Notes: generated by a model not told the origin, from the sequence alone. Shown: positions 9,002-23,499, numbered from the stretch's first letter. The stretch is 64,000 nt of DNA from Halothiobacillus neapolitanus c2 (GCF_000024765.1 NC_013422.1:310001-374000); one strand, 5' to 3'. A program made the numbers and translations.

Positions 9002-9032
9002 GCGCAGCGATGCGTAAAGTGCGCAAAAAAAA

Positions 9033-9062
9033 TTGCAAAACTGCCGTCACTGCGATTAGAAT
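9033..9062 (+). promoter_or_regulatory. stable-RNA promoter for the tRNA-tuf operon
   Basis: TTGCAA and TAGAAT are spaced by 18 bp and followed by a GC-only discriminator (GCGCGCCC) just before the first tRNA. A GC-rich discriminator is the usual mark of a stringently controlled stable-RNA promoter. Confidence 0.75.
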
Positions 9063-9073
9063 GCGCGCCCATT

Positions 9074-9149
9074 GCCGCTTTAGCTCAGTTGGTAGAGCAA
9101 CCGCCTTGTAAGCGGTAGGTCGTCAGTTCGAATCCGACAAGCGGCACCA
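9074..9149 (+). tRNA. tRNA-Thr (anticodon TGT)
   Basis: A full cloverleaf: acceptor GCCGCTT/AAGCGGC, D-loop with AGCTCAGTTGGTAGAGC, anticodon loop CTTGTAA, TTCGAAT T-loop, and an encoded CCA. It is first in the Thr-Tyr-Gly-Thr-tuf series and corresponds to thrU in E. coli. Confidence 0.97.
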
Positions 9150-9249
9150 GATTAAGCTCAGCGCTCAGAGTTTAAGTGATTCATGTAGTGCATCTTCAGG
9201 TTGATGAGATTGACTTGTTGTATGGCTTCGTGAAGAATTGCGCGTTCCC

Positions 9250-9334
9250 GGTGGGGTACCCAAGCGGTCAACGGGATCAGACTGTAAATCTGACGGCTCA
9301 GCCTTCGAAGGTTCGAATCCTTCCCCCACCACCA
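9250..9334 (+). tRNA. tRNA-Tyr (anticodon GTA)
   Basis: An 85-base class II tRNA with a long variable arm, acceptor GGTGGGG/CCCCACC, anticodon loop CTGTAAA, TTCGAAT T-loop and an encoded CCA. It is second in the cluster, the position of tyrU. Confidence 0.97.
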
Positions 9335-9387
9335 AATTCGTCGTGCCGTCACTGTGGAACTTGAGTTGAGGCGCGGCAAAAAGGTTT

Positions 9388-9461
<74 letters not shown>

Positions 9462-9484
9462 AATCCGAATGATTTCGAAAATTT

Positions 9485-9560
9485 GCTCATGTAGCTCAGT
9501 CGGTAGAGCACGTCCTTGGTAAGGACGAGGTCAGCGGTTCGACTCCGCTCATGAGCTCCA
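9485..9560 (+). tRNA. tRNA-Thr (anticodon GGT)
   Basis: Acceptor GCTCATG/CATGAGC, anticodon loop TTGGTAA, TTCGACT T-loop, discriminator T and an encoded CCA. It is last of the four tRNAs, 72 bp upstream of tuf copy 1, the position of thrT. Confidence 0.97.
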
Positions 9561-9632
9561 AAAGCGTGGTGCCGGGGCGCATTTTGCCGAGTGCATCGTA
9601 GGTTTACTTAACGGGTGTGAGTGGAGAAAGTC

Positions 9633-10823
9633 ATGTCAAAAGAGAAATTTGAACGGAACAAACCGCACGTTAACGTGGGCACGATTGGTCACGTTGACCA
9701 CGGCAAGACCACATTGACTGCTGCGATCACGAAAGTGATGGCAGAAGCGCACGGTGGTGCGTCACTGGGCTACGACCAGATTGACAAAGCGCCCGAAGAA
9801 AAAGCGCGTGGCATCACCATCAACACCTCACACGTTGAATACGAATCCGACGCGCGTCATTACGCCCACGTCGATTGCCCAGGCCATGCTGACTACGTCA
9901 AGAACATGATCACCGGCGCAGCCCAGATGGACGGCGCGATCCTCGTCTGTTCAGCCGCTGATGGCCCCATGCCACAGACCCGTGAGCACATCCTGCTGTC
10001 ACGTCAGGTCGGCGTACCCTACATCGTCGTATTCCTGAACAAAGCCGACATGGTCGATGATCCAGAGCTCCTCGAACTCGTCGAGATGGAAATTCGCGAC
10101 CTACTGAGCAAGTACGAATTCCCAGGCGACGACACCCCGATCGTCACCGGTTCAGCGCTCAAAGCCCTCGAAGGCGACACCAGCGACATCGGCGTACCTT
10201 CTGTAATCAAACTCGTCAAAGCGATGGACGACTACTTCCCAGAGCCAGAGCGTGCCGTCGACGGTACCTTCCTGATGCCAGTAGAAGACGTATTCTCCAT
10301 CTCCGGTCGCGGTACCGTTGTAACCGGTCGTATCGAGCGCGGCATTGTCAAAGTGGGCGAAGAAGTCGAAATCGTCGGTATTCGCGACACCACCAAGACC
10401 ACCGTTACCGGTGTAGAAATGTTCCGCAAACTGCTCGACCAAGGCATGGCTGGCGACAACGTCGGCATCCTTCTTCGTGGCACCAAGCGTGACGACGTCG
10501 AGCGTGGTCAGGTACTGTGCAAGCCTGGTTCAATCAAGCCGCACACCAAGTTCGAAGCCGAAGTGTACATTCTGGGTAAAGATGAAGGTGGTCGTCATAC
10601 CCCATTCTTCAACGGCTACCGTCCCCAGTTCTACTTCCGTACCACGGACGTCACCGGTTCATGCGTATTGCCCGAAGGTACCGAAATGGTCATGCCAGGC
10701 GACAACGTTGCCATGACCGTTAGCCTGATTGCCCCGATTGCGATGGAAGACGGCCTGCGTTTTGCGATTCGTGAAGGCGGCCGCACAGTCGGCGCCGGTG
10801 TTGTCTCTAAAATCATCGAGTAA
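9633..10823 (+). CDS. tuf: elongation factor Tu, copy 1 (tRNA-linked)
   Basis: EF-Tu delivers aminoacyl-tRNA to the ribosome as a GTP complex. The 396-residue protein has [22 protein letters not shown] and the NKAD guanine-specificity motif. ATG 9633 follows GGAGAAAG at good spacing; a GTG at 9621 would add four untypical residues. This copy is cotranscribed with the four tRNAs, as E. coli tufB is. It differs from copy 2 (26147-27337) at only two residues that I can see: Ala39 against Met39 and Ala74 against Thr74. Silent DNA differences lie mostly in the first third of the gene. Confidence 0.98.
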   Translation: MSKEKFERNKPHVNVGTIGHVDHGKTTLTAAITKVMAEAHGGASLGYDQIDKAPEEKARGITINTSHVEYESDARHYAHVDCPGHADYVKNMITGAAQMDGAILVCSAADGPMPQTREHILLSRQVGVPYIVVFLNKADMVDDPELLELVEMEIRDLLSKYEFPGDDTPIVTGSALKALEGDTSDIGVPSVIKLVKAMDDYFPEPERAVDGTFLMPVEDVFSISGRGTVVTGRIERGIVKVGEEVEIVGIRDTTKTTVTGVEMFRKLLDQGMAGDNVGILLRGTKRDDVERGQVLCKPGSIKPHTKFEAEVYILGKDEGGRHTPFFNGYRPQFYFRTTDVTGSCVLPEGTEMVMPGDNVAMTVSLIAPIAMEDGLRFAIREGGRTVGAGVVSKIIE

Positions 10824-10846
10824 TTAATCCAGCCAGTTGTCAATAG

Positions 10847-10879
10847 GCGCGGAGTCGTGTAGACTTCGCGCTCTTTTTT
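10847..10879 (+). terminator. terminator after tuf copy 1
   Basis: GCGCGGAGT pairs with ACTTCGCGC (one G-U) around a seven-base loop and is followed by TCTTTTTT. It separates the tRNA-tuf unit from tRNA-Trp/secE/nusG, though read-through is possible since only 26 bp follow before the next tRNA. Confidence 0.8.
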
Positions 10880-10905
10880 CATCCCTGAAAAAGATAAAGA
10901 TAAAA

Positions 10906-10981
10906 AGGTCAGTAGCTCAATTGGTAGAGCGACGGTCTCCAAAACCGTAGGTTGGGGGTTCGATTCCCTCCTGGCCTGCCA
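10906..10981 (+). tRNA. tRNA-Trp (anticodon CCA)
   Basis: Acceptor AGGTCAG/CTGGCCT, D-arm AGCTCAATTGGTAGAGC, anticodon loop CTCCAAA, TTCGATT T-loop, discriminator G and an encoded CCA. The order tuf, tRNA-Trp, secE, nusG is typical of gammaproteobacteria and betaproteobacteria. Confidence 0.97.
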
Positions 10982-11066
10982 TTTTTACCGCTGGATAGCG
11001 TTTTTATCTTGCGGACAGGCGGTTGTCGTCAAGCGATCAGCCGATCGAATTATGTGAGTCACAGTC

Positions 11067-11441
11067 ATGTCGGAAAAAGCAGTGGAACCCGCCCGTTCGT
11101 CGGGTCTGGAGTCGGCCAAAATTGGACTTGCCATCGTGCTGCTTCTCGGTGGTGTTGCGGCATTCTATTGGCTGTCCAAAGAGCCGCTCTTCGTTCGTGT
11201 TGCATCGTTGTTAGTCCCTTTACTGCTTGCTGCTGCGGTGCTATATGCGACGGCTGTCGGCAGGAGTATTTGGCGGTTTGCCTTCGATTCTCGCGTGGAA
11301 GTGCGCAAGATGGTTTGGCCAACTCGTCAGGAAACGACACAGACCACCCTGGTTGTGGTTTTGCTGATTGTTGTGATCAGTCTGTTTTTGTGGGGCGTGG
11401 ATTCGCTCCTGGCTTGGATTGTTCGCAGTATTGCGGGCTGA
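11067..11441 (+). CDS. secE: preprotein translocase subunit SecE
   Basis: The small subunit of the SecYEG channel in the inner membrane. The 124-residue protein has three predicted membrane spans (about residues 18-36, 43-62 and 95-117), as in the longer enterobacterial form. It has the conserved cytoplasmic amphipathic segment EVRKMVWPTRQETTQTT just before the last span. It lies 85 bp after tRNA-Trp and 12 bp before nusG, the standard secE-nusG pair. Its partner secY is at 36489. Confidence 0.96.
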   Translation: MSEKAVEPARSSGLESAKIGLAIVLLLGGVAAFYWLSKEPLFVRVASLLVPLLLAAAVLYATAVGRSIWRFAFDSRVEVRKMVWPTRQETTQTTLVVVLLIVVISLFLWGVDSLLAWIVRSIAG

Positions 11442-11453
11442 GGTATAAGACGG

Positions 11454-11987
11454 ATGGCGATGCGTTGGTATGTCGTACAAGCGTTTTCACAGTTTGAAAA
11501 CAGCGTAAAAAAGGCCCTGGAAGAGCGCATTGAGCGTGAGGGTCTGCAGTCTTTGTTCGGCGAGATTCTGGTTCCGTCAGAAGAAGTTGTTGAAATGCGC
11601 GATGGCGTTAAACGTCGCTCGGAGCGCAAGTTTTACCCAGGTTATGTGCTTGTTCAGATCGACATGACCGATGAGGCCTGGCACCTGGTTAACTCAGTGC
11701 CGCGCGTGCTTGGCTTCGTGGGTGATTCGGGCGGTAAGCCGACGCCGATCAGCAGCAAAGAAGCTGAGGCGATCATGACGCGAGTCAAAGACTCTACGGA
11801 TAAGCCGAAGCCGAAGACATTGTTTGACGTGGGTGAAATGGTTCGGGTCTGTGATGGTCCGTTCAATGACTTTACCGGCGTAGTTGAAGAAGTTAATTAC
11901 GAAAAGTCACGTCTGCATGTTGCGGTGAGCATTTTCGGTCGCTCGACTCCGGTTGAGCTCGGTTTCGATCAGGTCGCCAAGACCTAA
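11454..11987 (+). CDS. nusG: transcription elongation/termination factor NusG
   Basis: NusG binds RNA polymerase, suppresses pausing and links it to Rho or to ribosomal S10. The 177-residue protein has the N-terminal NGN domain ([19 protein letters not shown], then [14 protein letters not shown]) and a C-terminal KOW domain beginning near [20 protein letters not shown] 11454 follows the secE stop by 12 bp. An in-frame ATG two codons later is equally possible. The next 74 bp form the leader of rplK. Confidence 0.97.
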   Translation: MAMRWYVVQAFSQFENSVKKALEERIEREGLQSLFGEILVPSEEVVEMRDGVKRRSERKFYPGYVLVQIDMTDEAWHLVNSVPRVLGFVGDSGGKPTPISSKEAEAIMTRVKDSTDKPKPKTLFDVGEMVRVCDGPFNDFTGVVEEVNYEKSRLHVAVSIFGRSTPVELGFDQVAKT

Positions 11988-12061
11988 AAGGCGGCACTGT
12001 TTTGTTAACTGGGGAGTTGTCAGGCGCGTTCAGCAACGTTTGCACCCAATGAGAGGTAGTT

Positions 12062-12493
12062 ATGGCTAAGAAAGTCACTGGTTATATCAAGCTGCAGGTC
12101 AAGGCAGGTCAGGCTAATCCCTCGCCGCCGATCGGTCCGGCTCTGGGTCAAAAAGGCGTCAATATCATGGCGTTCTGTAAAGAATTCAATGCGGCGACGC
12201 AAACCCTGGAGCAGGGTTCGCCTATTCCTGTGGTGATTACGGTGTACGCCGATAAATCATTCACCTTCATCATGAAGACGCCACCGGTGAGCTTCCTTTT
12301 GAAGAAGACTGCGGGCATCAAGGCGGGTAGTGCTGTTCCTAACAAAACCAAGGTCGGCACCCTGACTCGTCAGCAGATCGAAGATATTGCGAAGATCAAG
12401 CAACCTGATCTGACCGCTAAGGATATGGAAGCGATGGTTCGTACCATTGCAGGTAGCGCCCGGAGCATGGGCCTGAACGTGGAGGGTCTGTAA
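12062..12493 (+). CDS. rplK: 50S ribosomal protein L11
   Basis: A 143-residue protein of the GTPase-associated centre that binds 23S rRNA near the factor site. The N-terminal [20 protein letters not shown] carries the proline-rich thiostrepton-site helix, and the end [11 protein letters not shown] is characteristic. Its TAA shares bases with the rplA start (TAATG), so the two are translationally coupled. In E. coli, L1 represses this pair by binding near the rplK start. The 74-bp leader is purine-rich but I could not confirm an L1 site. Confidence 0.98.
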   Translation: MAKKVTGYIKLQVKAGQANPSPPIGPALGQKGVNIMAFCKEFNAATQTLEQGSPIPVVITVYADKSFTFIMKTPPVSFLLKKTAGIKAGSAVPNKTKVGTLTRQQIEDIAKIKQPDLTAKDMEAMVRTIAGSARSMGLNVEGL

Positions 12494-13188
12494 TGGCTAA
12501 GTTAACCAAGCGTCAAAAAGCTATTGCGGCCAAAGTCAATGCGAACCAGCCCTATGCCGCAGCAGATGCCTTCAATCTGTTGAAAGAAGTATCGACCGTC
12601 AAGTTTGTCGAAGCGGTGGACGTTTCTGTGCACCTTGGCGTTGATCCGCGCCGTTCGGACCAAATGGTTCGTGGTGCGACCGTGCTCCCGAATGGTACCG
12701 GTAAGTCCGTTCGTGTTGCTGTGTTTGCGCAAGGTGCGAACGCCGAAGCAGCCAAAGCGGCTGGTGCGGATATCGTTGGCTTTGAAGACCTGGCTGCCGA
12801 AATCAAGCAAGGTCGTATGGATTTTGATGTGGTCATCGCCACGCCCGATGCGATGCGTGTTGTTGGCCAGTTGGGTCAGGTGCTCGGTCCTCGTGGCCTG
12901 ATGCCTAATCCAAAAGTCGGCACGGTTGCGGTTGATGCGGCGATGGCAGTCAAGAATGCCAAAGCCGGTCAGGTTCGTTACCGCACGGAAAAGGGCGGGA
13001 TCATTCACTGCACCATCGGTAAAGTAAATTTCACCCCCGAAGCGTTGACTGAAAACCTGAATGCACTGCTGGCTGATCTGAACAAAGCCAAGCCTGCTGC
13101 TTCTAAAGGCATTTACATGAAGCGCGTCAGTGTTTCCAGCACCATGGGCCCTGGGCTGTTGGTGGATTTGGCTTCGCTTGCCGTATAA
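12493..13188 (+). CDS. rplA: 50S ribosomal protein L1
   Basis: A 231-residue protein of the L1 stalk, which assists release of deacylated tRNA. In many bacteria it is also the translational repressor of the rplK-rplA message. Characteristic segments are [14 protein letters not shown] and [15 protein letters not shown]. It overlaps the rplK stop by one base. It is followed by the structured L10 leader rather than directly by rplJ. Confidence 0.98.
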   Translation: MAKLTKRQKAIAAKVNANQPYAAADAFNLLKEVSTVKFVEAVDVSVHLGVDPRRSDQMVRGATVLPNGTGKSVRVAVFAQGANAEAAKAAGADIVGFEDLAAEIKQGRMDFDVVIATPDAMRVVGQLGQVLGPRGLMPNPKVGTVAVDAAMAVKNAKAGQVRYRTEKGGIIHCTIGKVNFTPEALTENLNALLADLNKAKPAASKGIYMKRVSVSSTMGPGLLVDLASLAV

Positions 13189-13423
13189 CTTTTGGCCTCC
13201 TTCTTAATTGTAAGGAGGCAAGAACTTTGGACTGTTGCAGTTTTTTCTGCAGCGGCGTCAAAGACCGTCGGCGTCAATCAAGAATTGACTTAAAACAGCA
13301 GCCGACGCAGACGGATCCAGTCCTGATTTTATGCCTGACTGGCCGTATCGTGGTGCGATGTTCCATTTTGGGATGTCGCGATAGGTAACTGGGGATTTCC
13401 CCAAGCAACCGTAGGTAAAACAC
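13189..13423 (+). promoter_or_regulatory. L10-type ribosomal-protein leader upstream of rplJ
   Basis: This 235-bp gap is highly structured. GCCTCCTT/AAGGAGGC form a hairpin at 13195-13219. Further on, CCGTCGGC (13265-13272) can pair with GCCGACG plus ACGG (13301-13314), enclosing a perfect inner hairpin GTCAAT/ATTGAC (13273-13289). In proteobacteria the rplJ leader binds the L10-L7/L12 complex and represses rplJL translation. Position and fold fit; identity with that element is an inference. Confidence 0.65.
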
Positions 13424-13951
13424 GTGGCTTTAACCATTGATCAGAAGCAGTTGATTGTTGCTGAAGTGACAGAGGTTGCCGGCAAGGCGCTGTCCGCGAT
13501 CGGTGCCGAGTACAGTGGTTTGACGGTCTCGCAGATGACCCAAATGCGTGTGAAAGCACGTGAAAGTGGTGTCTATCTGCGTGTGATCAAAAACACACTG
13601 GCTCGTCGCGCGATGGCGGATACACCGTTTTCATGCATGTCCGAGGCTCTGACCGGGCCTTTGGTGTTGGCCTTCTCTATGGAAGATCCCGGCGCAGCCG
13701 CACGGCTGATGAAGGATTATGCCAAAGATTTTGCCAAGCTTGAAATCAAGGTAGTCGCCCTGGGTGGACAACTTCTCTCTGTGGCCGATGTTGATCGCGT
13801 AGCGAGCCTGCCGACCCGAGATGAAGCATTGTCGCAACTTCTCGCCGTCATGAAGGCGCCAATTGGCAAACTCGCACGCACCCTCAACGAGGTTCCGGGC
13901 AAGTTGGTTCGTACTGTGGCCGCCGTTCGCGATCAAAAGCAAGCAGCTTAA
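13424..13951 (+). CDS. rplJ: 50S ribosomal protein L10
   Basis: A 175-residue base protein of the L7/L12 stalk and the expected autoregulator of its own operon. The N-terminal rRNA-binding domain contains VAEVTEVAGKALSAIGAEYSG and VIKNTLARRA. The C-terminal helix that carries L12 dimers ends in the usual Lys/Gln/Ala-rich tail. GTG 13424 is the start, following a GTAGGTAAAACAC stretch and giving the family length. rplL follows after 31 bp. Confidence 0.97.
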   Translation: MALTIDQKQLIVAEVTEVAGKALSAIGAEYSGLTVSQMTQMRVKARESGVYLRVIKNTLARRAMADTPFSCMSEALTGPLVLAFSMEDPGAAARLMKDYAKDFAKLEIKVVALGGQLLSVADVDRVASLPTRDEALSQLLAVMKAPIGKLARTLNEVPGKLVRTVAAVRDQKQAA

Positions 13952-13982
13952 ATCTCTTTTAACTTAAATCAGGATTATTAAC

Positions 13983-14360
13983 ATGGCAATTTCTAAAGAC
14001 GATATTCTCGAAGCGATCTCCAACATGTCCGTAATGGAAGTCGTTGATCTGATTTCCGCAATGGAAGAAAAATTCGGCGTTTCAGCTGCTGCAGCTGTTG
14101 CAGTTGCAGGCCCTGCTGCTGCGGGCCCAGCTGCCGCTGTTGAAGAAAAAACTGAATTTGACGTTGTGCTGAAATCATTCGGTGCAAACAAAGTCGGCGT
14201 AATTAAAGCAGTTCGTGAATTGACCGGTCTGGGCTTGAAAGAAGCCAAAGACATGGTTGAAGGCGCGCCAGCGACCATCAAAGAAGGCGCAAGTGCTGCT
14301 GACGCCGAAGCGATGAAAGCTAAACTGACTGAAGCAGGTGCTGAAGTAGAGGTTAAGTGA
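13983..14360 (+). CDS. rplL: 50S ribosomal protein L7/L12
   Basis: A 125-residue acidic stalk protein, present in multiple copies per ribosome, that recruits translation factors. An N-terminal dimerisation helix is followed by an Ala/Gly/Pro hinge (about residues 36-52) and the factor-binding domain containing [26 protein letters not shown] read in two parts. The long hinge is Ala-rich, as usual. The 192-bp gap to rpoB contains a terminator-like hairpin and a processing-type stem. Confidence 0.98.
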   Translation: MAISKDDILEAISNMSVMEVVDLISAMEEKFGVSAAAAVAVAGPAAAGPAAAVEEKTEFDVVLKSFGANKVGVIKAVRELTGLGLKEAKDMVEGAPATIKEGASAADAEAMKAKLTEAGAEVEVK

Positions 14361-14390
14361 TTGATCTTCTGCGGTTAGTATGAAGTATCG

Positions 14391-14415
14391 GGCTGGTAGC
14401 CATTGGCTGCCGGCC
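14391..14415 (+). terminator. attenuator-like hairpin between rplL and rpoB
   Basis: GGCTGGTAGCC and GGCTGCCGGCC pair over 11 positions with two G-U pairs around ATT, followed by TTTGTT. In E. coli a partial terminator here makes ribosomal protein expression exceed that of polymerase subunits; the position here is the same. Confidence 0.6.
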
Positions 14416-14427
14416 TTTGTTCGCTGG

Positions 14428-14470
14428 TTTTTCTGAAGATGTTCCTCAACTAAGAGTGTCTTCAGAAAAA
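14428..14470 (+). other. perfect 12-bp inverted repeat between rplL and rpoB (probable RNase III-type processing stem)
   Basis: TTTTTCTGAAGA (14428-14439) and TCTTCAGAAAAA (14459-14470) are exact complements around a 19-base loop. E. coli has an RNase III cleavage stem at the same place in the rplL-rpoB spacer; cleavage here is inferred. Confidence 0.55.
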
Positions 14471-14552
14471 TCCATGGGTTTAAGTCCTGGTAATCCCCCC
14501 GCGTTGCATCCTTGGGTGTGGCGCAATCCGTTTATTCCGACGAGGAAGGCAG

Positions 14553-17500
14553 ATGAGCTATTCATTTACTGAAAAGAAGCGAATCCGCAAGGAATTTGGC
14601 CACCGTGCCGATATCCTGCCGGTACCGTATTTACTGGCGACTCAGGTTGAGTCTTATAAGTCATTCTTGCAGAGTGGTGTTCCTGCCAAAGGGCGGACGA
14701 ATGCCGGACTGCATGCCGCGTTAAGTTCTGTTTTCCCGATCCGCAGTCATTCAGGTAATGCTGAAATTGCGTACGTGGATTACTACTTTGGCGAACCGGC
14801 TTTCGATGTTCGCGAATGCCAGATTCGTGGTTTGAGCTATGGTGCACCCTTGCGCGTGAAGATGCGTCTGGTCATTTACGATCGTGATGCACCGGCTGGC
14901 TCCAAGGTCGTCAAGGATATTCGTGAGCAGGATGTCTATCTGGGCGAAATTCCATTGATGACCGAGAGCGGTACGTTTGTCATCAACGGTACCGAGCGGG
15001 TTATCGTGTCTCAGTTGCACCGTTCGCCCGGTGTGTTCTTTGATCACGACAAGGGTAAAACCTCAAGTTCCAAGAAAATCCTCTTTTCTGCGCGGATCAT
15101 CCCCTACCGTGGTTCGTGGCTAGATTTCGAATTCGACCAGAAGGATATTCTGTACGCGCGTATTGACCGTCGCCGGAAGATTCCTGCGTCGATCATCCTG
15201 CGTGCACTGGGTTACACCAACCAGAACATGCTCGATATTTTCTTCGATCACGATGAGTTCCATATCGATAAAGACGGTGGTCTGGCTCTGACGCTGGTCG
15301 CTGACCGTCTGAAAGGTACCGATGCGGCATTCGACATCGATATCAATGGTGAAAACCTGATCAAGACGGGCAAACGCATCACCGCGCGTCACGTGCGCGA
15401 ATTGGTCGCCGCCAAGGTCACCAGCCTGCCGGTGCCTGTGGATTTCGTTGTTGGTCGTGTGCTTGCTTCGGACGTGATTGACACGTCAACCGGTGAAGTG
15501 CTCGCACAAGGTAATGAAGAGTTGACCACCGAGTTGGTGGCAAAACTTGCCAAGGCCGGAATTACCCAGTTCAAAACGCTCTATTTCAATGATGTTGATC
15601 GTGGGCCGTTCATGTCGCTGACATTGCGCGCCGATCCTTCGACCACGCCTCTTGAAGCGATGGTCGAAATCTACAAGATGATGCGTCCGGGCGAACCGCC
15701 GACGAAAGATTCTGCCGAGGCGTTGTTCCATGGCCTGTTCTTTACGGAAGATCGTTACGATCTTTCCGAGGTGGGCCGGATGAAGTTCAATCGCCGCATC
15801 GAGCGCGAAGGCGACGTCGGTCCTGGCGTTCTGTATGACGGCAAGTATTTTACAACGCGCGCTGCGCAAGGCGACGAGGCTGCCAAGCAATTGCTCAAGG
15901 AGCAGGGCGGCGTTTCAGACATTCTTGATGTCATGAAGGAACTGATCGATATCCGTAACGGCAACGGCAAGACAGATGACATCGATCACCTGGGTAACCG
16001 CCGTATCCGTTCCGTGGGCGAGATGACGGAAAACGTCTTCCGTATCGGTTTGGTTCGTGTTGAACGCGCAGTCAAAGAGCGCCTCACGCAAGCCGAATCT
16101 GAAGGCCTGACACCGCAGGATCTGATCAATGCCAAGCCGGTGGCTGCTGCGATCAAAGAGTTCTTCGGCTCCAGCCAATTGTCCCAGTTCATGGATCAGA
16201 ACAACCCGCTGTCGGAAATTACGCACAAGCGTCGTATTTCAGCATTGGGTCCGGGTGGTCTGACTCGTGAGCGCGCGGGTTTTGAAGTGCGTGACGTTCA
16301 CACCACGCACTACGGTCGCGTGTGCCCAATCGAAACGCCGGAAGGCCCGAACATCGGTCTGATCAACTCATTGGCGACCTATGCGCGTACCAATGGCTAT
16401 GGCTTCCTCGAAACACCTTACCGCACCGTCAAAGACGGCGTGGTCAGCAAGGAAGTCGATTGGTTGTCGGCCTATGAGGAAGAAAAGTTCACCATCGCTC
16501 AGGCTAACGCGCCGCTCGATGACAACGGCGTTCTGCAAGGCAATCTGATCTCCGTCCGTCGCGCCGGTGAGTTCATGCTCGCCAGCCCTGAAGAAATTCA
16601 GTACATGGACGTATCACCGAAGCAGATCGTGTCCATCGCGGCTTCCATCATTCCGTTCCTCGAGCACGATGATGCGAACCGCGCCTTGATGGGTTCGAAC
16701 ATGCAGCGTCAGGCAGTGCCTACCCTGCGTGCTGATAAGCCGTTAGTCGGTACGGGCATGGAGCGCGTTGTTGCTACCGATTCCGGTTCGTGCGTCGTCG
16801 CACGCCGTGGCGGTGTGGTCGATCGTGTGGATGCAGCGCGTGTCGTGGTTCGGGTTAATGCCGAAGAGGCAAGCCAGGGCGACGTGGGCGTAGATATCTA
16901 CAACCTCACCAAATATACCCGTTCGAACCAGAACACCTGCATCAACCAGACGCCGTTGGTCAAAGCGGGTGACGTGATTGCCAAGGGCGATGTGCTTGCT
17001 GATGGTCCGTCGGTCGACATGGGTGAACTGGCACTGGGTCAGAACATCCTGTGTGCGTTCATGCCGTGGAACGGTTACAACTTCGAGGATTCGATCCTGT
17101 TGTCCGAGCGCGTTGTGCGTGAAGATCGCCTGACCACCATCCACGTGGAAGAGTTGAACTGTATCGCGCGTGACACCAAGTTGGGTGCCGAAGAGATCAC
17201 AGCTGATATCCCGAACGTGGCCGAAAGCCTGCTGAACAAACTGGATGCAGCCGGTGTGGTCCACGTCGGCGCGGAAGTCCGTCCGGGCGACATCCTCGTA
17301 GGCAAGGTCACACCGAAAGGTGAGACCCAGCTCACGCCGGAAGAAAAACTTCTTCGTGCCATCTTCGGTGAGAAGGCCTCCGATGTTAAAGACACATCGT
17401 TGCGTGTTCCGCCGGGAATGGAAGGTACAGTTATCGATGTGCGTGTCTTCACTCGCGACGGTATCGAAAAAGACAGCCGTGCGCGTGCGATTGAAGAAGC

Positions 17501-18719
17501 CGATCTCGAAGCCGTGCGCAAGGATCTGAAAGACCGTATGCGGATCATCGAAGGCGATATTCTCGCTCGTGTGAAATCCGTTCTGGTCAATCAGGTCGCC
17601 GTGGGCGGTCCTGGCGTCAAAGCAGGTAGCAAGATCACGGCTGCTCAACTCGAGAAGATCGAGCCGAGCAAGTGGCTGGAAATTCGCGTTGAAGGCGAAG
17701 AAGCCGCTCAGGCGATGGAAGAGTACATCGCTCAGTTGGCACAGGCTCAAGTCGATATTGACAAGCGCTTCGAAGACAAGAAGAAGAAAATTCAGCAAGG
17801 CGATGATCTGGCTCCTGGCGTGCTGAAGATGGTCAAGGTCTATGTAGCCGTTAAGCGTCGCATCCAGCCGGGTGACAAGCTGGCCGGTCGTCACGGTAAC
17901 AAGGGTGTGGTCTCCATGATCGTGCCTGAAGAAGACATGCCGTACATGGAAAATGGCCAGCCGGTCGATATCTGCCTCAACCCGTTGGGCGTACCGTCGC
18001 GGATGAACATCGGTCAGATTCTTGAAACCCATCTGGGCTTCGCGGCGCGCGGTCTGGGTGTGAAGATCGAAGAGATGCTGAAGCTGGAACGAGCCAAGGC
18101 ATTGATCGAACTGCGTGCATTCCTCGATAAGGTATACAACTACAAGTCTGACAAGCCTGTCGATCTTGATGCATTGAGTGATGACGAGTTGATCGAACTG
18201 GCGCGCAACCTCAAGAAGGGCGTGCCGATGGCTACACCGGTCTTCGATGGTGCAGTTGAGGACGAAATCAAGTACATGCTGGAACTGGCTGGTTTGCCGA
18301 CCTCGGGTCAGGTACAGCTCTACGACGGCCGCTCAGGCGAACCGTTCGAGCGCACCACGACCGTGGGATACATGTACATGCTCAAACTCAACCACTTGGT
18401 TGACGACAAGATGCATGCCCGTTCGACTGGTCCTTACTCACTTGTTACCCAGCAGCCGCTGGGTGGTAAAGCGCAGTTCGGTGGTCAGCGCTTCGGGGAG
18501 ATGGAAGTCTGGGCGCTGGAAGCCTATGGCGCAGCGTACACACTCCAGGAAATGCTCACCGTTAAGTCGGATGATGTGAACGGTCGTAACAAGATGTACA
18601 AGAACATCGTTGACGGAGATCTCAAGATGGATGCCGGTATGCCGGAATCCTTCAACGTACTCCTCAAGGAGATTCGTTCGCTCGCGATCAACGTCGAGCT
18701 GGAGCAGGGCAAAGAATAA
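14553..18719 (+). CDS. rpoB: DNA-directed RNA polymerase subunit beta
   Basis: A 1388-residue catalytic subunit, slightly longer than the E. coli protein. The rifampicin pocket is intact: [19 protein letters not shown] begins at residue 540, with Asp548, His558 and Ser563 at the positions whose mutation gives resistance in E. coli, so a sensitive allele is predicted. The C-terminal part has [10 protein letters not shown] and the [23 protein letters not shown] segment near the end. It is 77 bp upstream of rpoC and cotranscribed with it. The spacer before it holds attenuation and processing structures. Confidence 0.99.
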   Translation: MSYSFTEKKRIRKEFGHRADILPVPYLLATQVESYKSFLQSGVPAKGRTNAGLHAALSSVFPIRSHSGNAEIAYVDYYFGEPAFDVRECQIRGLSYGAPLRVKMRLVIYDRDAPAGSKVVKDIREQDVYLGEIPLMTESGTFVINGTERVIVSQLHRSPGVFFDHDKGKTSSSKKILFSARIIPYRGSWLDFEFDQKDILYARIDRRRKIPASIILRALGYTNQNMLDIFFDHDEFHIDKDGGLALTLVADRLKGTDAAFDIDINGENLIKTGKRITARHVRELVAAKVTSLPVPVDFVVGRVLASDVIDTSTGEVLAQGNEELTTELVAKLAKAGITQFKTLYFNDVDRGPFMSLTLRADPSTTPLEAMVEIYKMMRPGEPPTKDSAEALFHGLFFTEDRYDLSEVGRMKFNRRIEREGDVGPGVLYDGKYFTTRAAQGDEAAKQLLKEQGGVSDILDVMKELIDIRNGNGKTDDIDHLGNRRIRSVGEMTENVFRIGLVRVERAVKERLTQAESEGLTPQDLINAKPVAAAIKEFFGSSQLSQFMDQNNPLSEITHKRRISALGPGGLTRERAGFEVRDVHTTHYGRVCPIETPEGPNIGLINSLATYARTNGYGFLETPYRTVKDGVVSKEVDWLSAYEEEKFTIAQANAPLDDNGVLQGNLISVRRAGEFMLASPEEIQYMDVSPKQIVSIAASIIPFLEHDDANRALMGSNMQRQAVPTLRADKPLVGTGMERVVATDSGSCVVARRGGVVDRVDAARVVVRVNAEEASQGDVGVDIYNLTKYTRSNQNTCINQTPLVKAGDVIAKGDVLADGPSVDMGELALGQNILCAFMPWNGYNFEDSILLSERVVREDRLTTIHVEELNCIARDTKLGAEEITADIPNVAESLLNKLDAAGVVHVGAEVRPGDILVGKVTPKGETQLTPEEKLLRAIFGEKASDVKDTSLRVPPGMEGTVIDVRVFTRDGIEKDSRARAIEEADLEAVRKDLKDRMRIIEGDILARVKSVLVNQVAVGGPGVKAGSKITAAQLEKIEPSKWLEIRVEGEEAAQAMEEYIAQLAQAQVDIDKRFEDKKKKIQQGDDLAPGVLKMVKVYVAVKRRIQPGDKLAGRHGNKGVVSMIVPEEDMPYMENGQPVDICLNPLGVPSRMNIGQILETHLGFAARGLGVKIEEMLKLERAKALIELRAFLDKVYNYKSDKPVDLDALSDDELIELARNLKKGVPMATPVFDGAVEDEIKYMLELAGLPTSGQVQLYDGRSGEPFERTTTVGYMYMLKLNHLVDDKMHARSTGPYSLVTQQPLGGKAQFGGQRFGEMEVWALEAYGAAYTLQEMLTVKSDDVNGRNKMYKNIVDGDLKMDAGMPESFNVLLKEIRSLAINVELEQGKE

Positions 18720-18796
18720 ATCCCCGCCGGGCCCGCGCCCGGCAAGCCCTTCTTCCCAATAGCCCCAGTGTCTGAATTTAAGGCAGGTAGAACGCA

Positions 18797-23002
<4,206 letters not shown>

Positions 23003-23030
23003 CAAGTTCAGCCAATGCTCATCTATTGGA

Positions 23031-23059
23031 TTGACAGATTACGGCACACTGCTTAGAAT
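23031..23059 (+). promoter_or_regulatory. sigma-70 promoter of the str operon
   Basis: A consensus TTGACA is separated by 17 bp from TAGAAT, just after the rpoC stop, and would drive rpsL-rpsG-fusA-tuf and probably the S10 genes. It is the best-matched promoter in the window. Confidence 0.85.
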
Positions 23060-23070
23060 CACTGCCCTTT

Positions 23071-23092
23071 GCGACGGGTCTCAGCCCGTCGC
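23071..23092 (+). promoter_or_regulatory. attenuator-like hairpin in the rpsL leader
   Basis: GCGACGGG and CCCGTCGC form a perfect 8-bp stem with a six-base loop. A T-tract follows at 23098-23102, after five other bases. It lies between the promoter and the rpsL start, so it could attenuate transcription or bind a repressor protein. It may also partly end the rpoBC transcript. Confidence 0.6.
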
Positions 23093-23121
23093 GCTAGTTT
23101 TTGGTCGGAGAAGACATAACC

Positions 23122-23499
23122 ATGGCTACTGTAAATCAGCTCGTGCGCAAGCCGCGCAAGCGACTGGTCGAGAAGACTAAAGTACCTGCACTCGAAGGCT
23201 GCCCGCAGCGTCGTGGTGTATGTACTCGTGTATACACAACAACCCCTAAGAAGCCGAACTCAGCGCTGCGTAAAGTGGCCCGTGTTCGTCTGACTTCAGG
23301 TTTTGAAGTCACCGGTTACATCGGCGGTGAAGGCCATAACCTTCAGGAGCACTCCGTGGTCCTGATTCGTGGTGGTCGTGTAAAGGATTTGCCTGGTGTT
23401 CGTTACCACGTCGTACGCGGTAGCCTGGATACCCAAGGTGTTGATAAGCGCCGTCAAGGTCGCTCAAAATATGGCGCGAAGCGCCCCAAAGCCAAATAA
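23122..23499 (+). CDS. rpsL: 30S ribosomal protein S12
   Basis: A 125-residue decoding-centre protein. The two loops that govern streptomycin response are wild type: [11 protein letters not shown] (Lys43/Lys44 counting Met) and [12 protein letters not shown] (Lys88). Sensitivity is therefore predicted. ATG 23122 is preceded by CGGAGAAG; a GTG at 23101 would add seven residues and lie over this site. It is first gene of the str operon, 27 bp before rpsG. Confidence 0.98.
   Translation: MATVNQLVRKPRKRLVEKTKVPALEGCPQRRGVCTRVYTTTPKKPNSALRKVARVRLTSGFEVTGYIGGEGHNLQEHSVVLIRGGRVKDLPGVRYHVVRGSLDTQGVDKRRQGRSKYGAKRPKAK

Noticed and set aside
16743..18032. A 429-codon minus-strand frame opposite rpoB (and similar long ones opposite rpoC at 18890-20086 and aspartate aminotransferase at 47151-48398)
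   Set aside because: These are codon-bias shadows of long conserved genes; none has recognisable domains.
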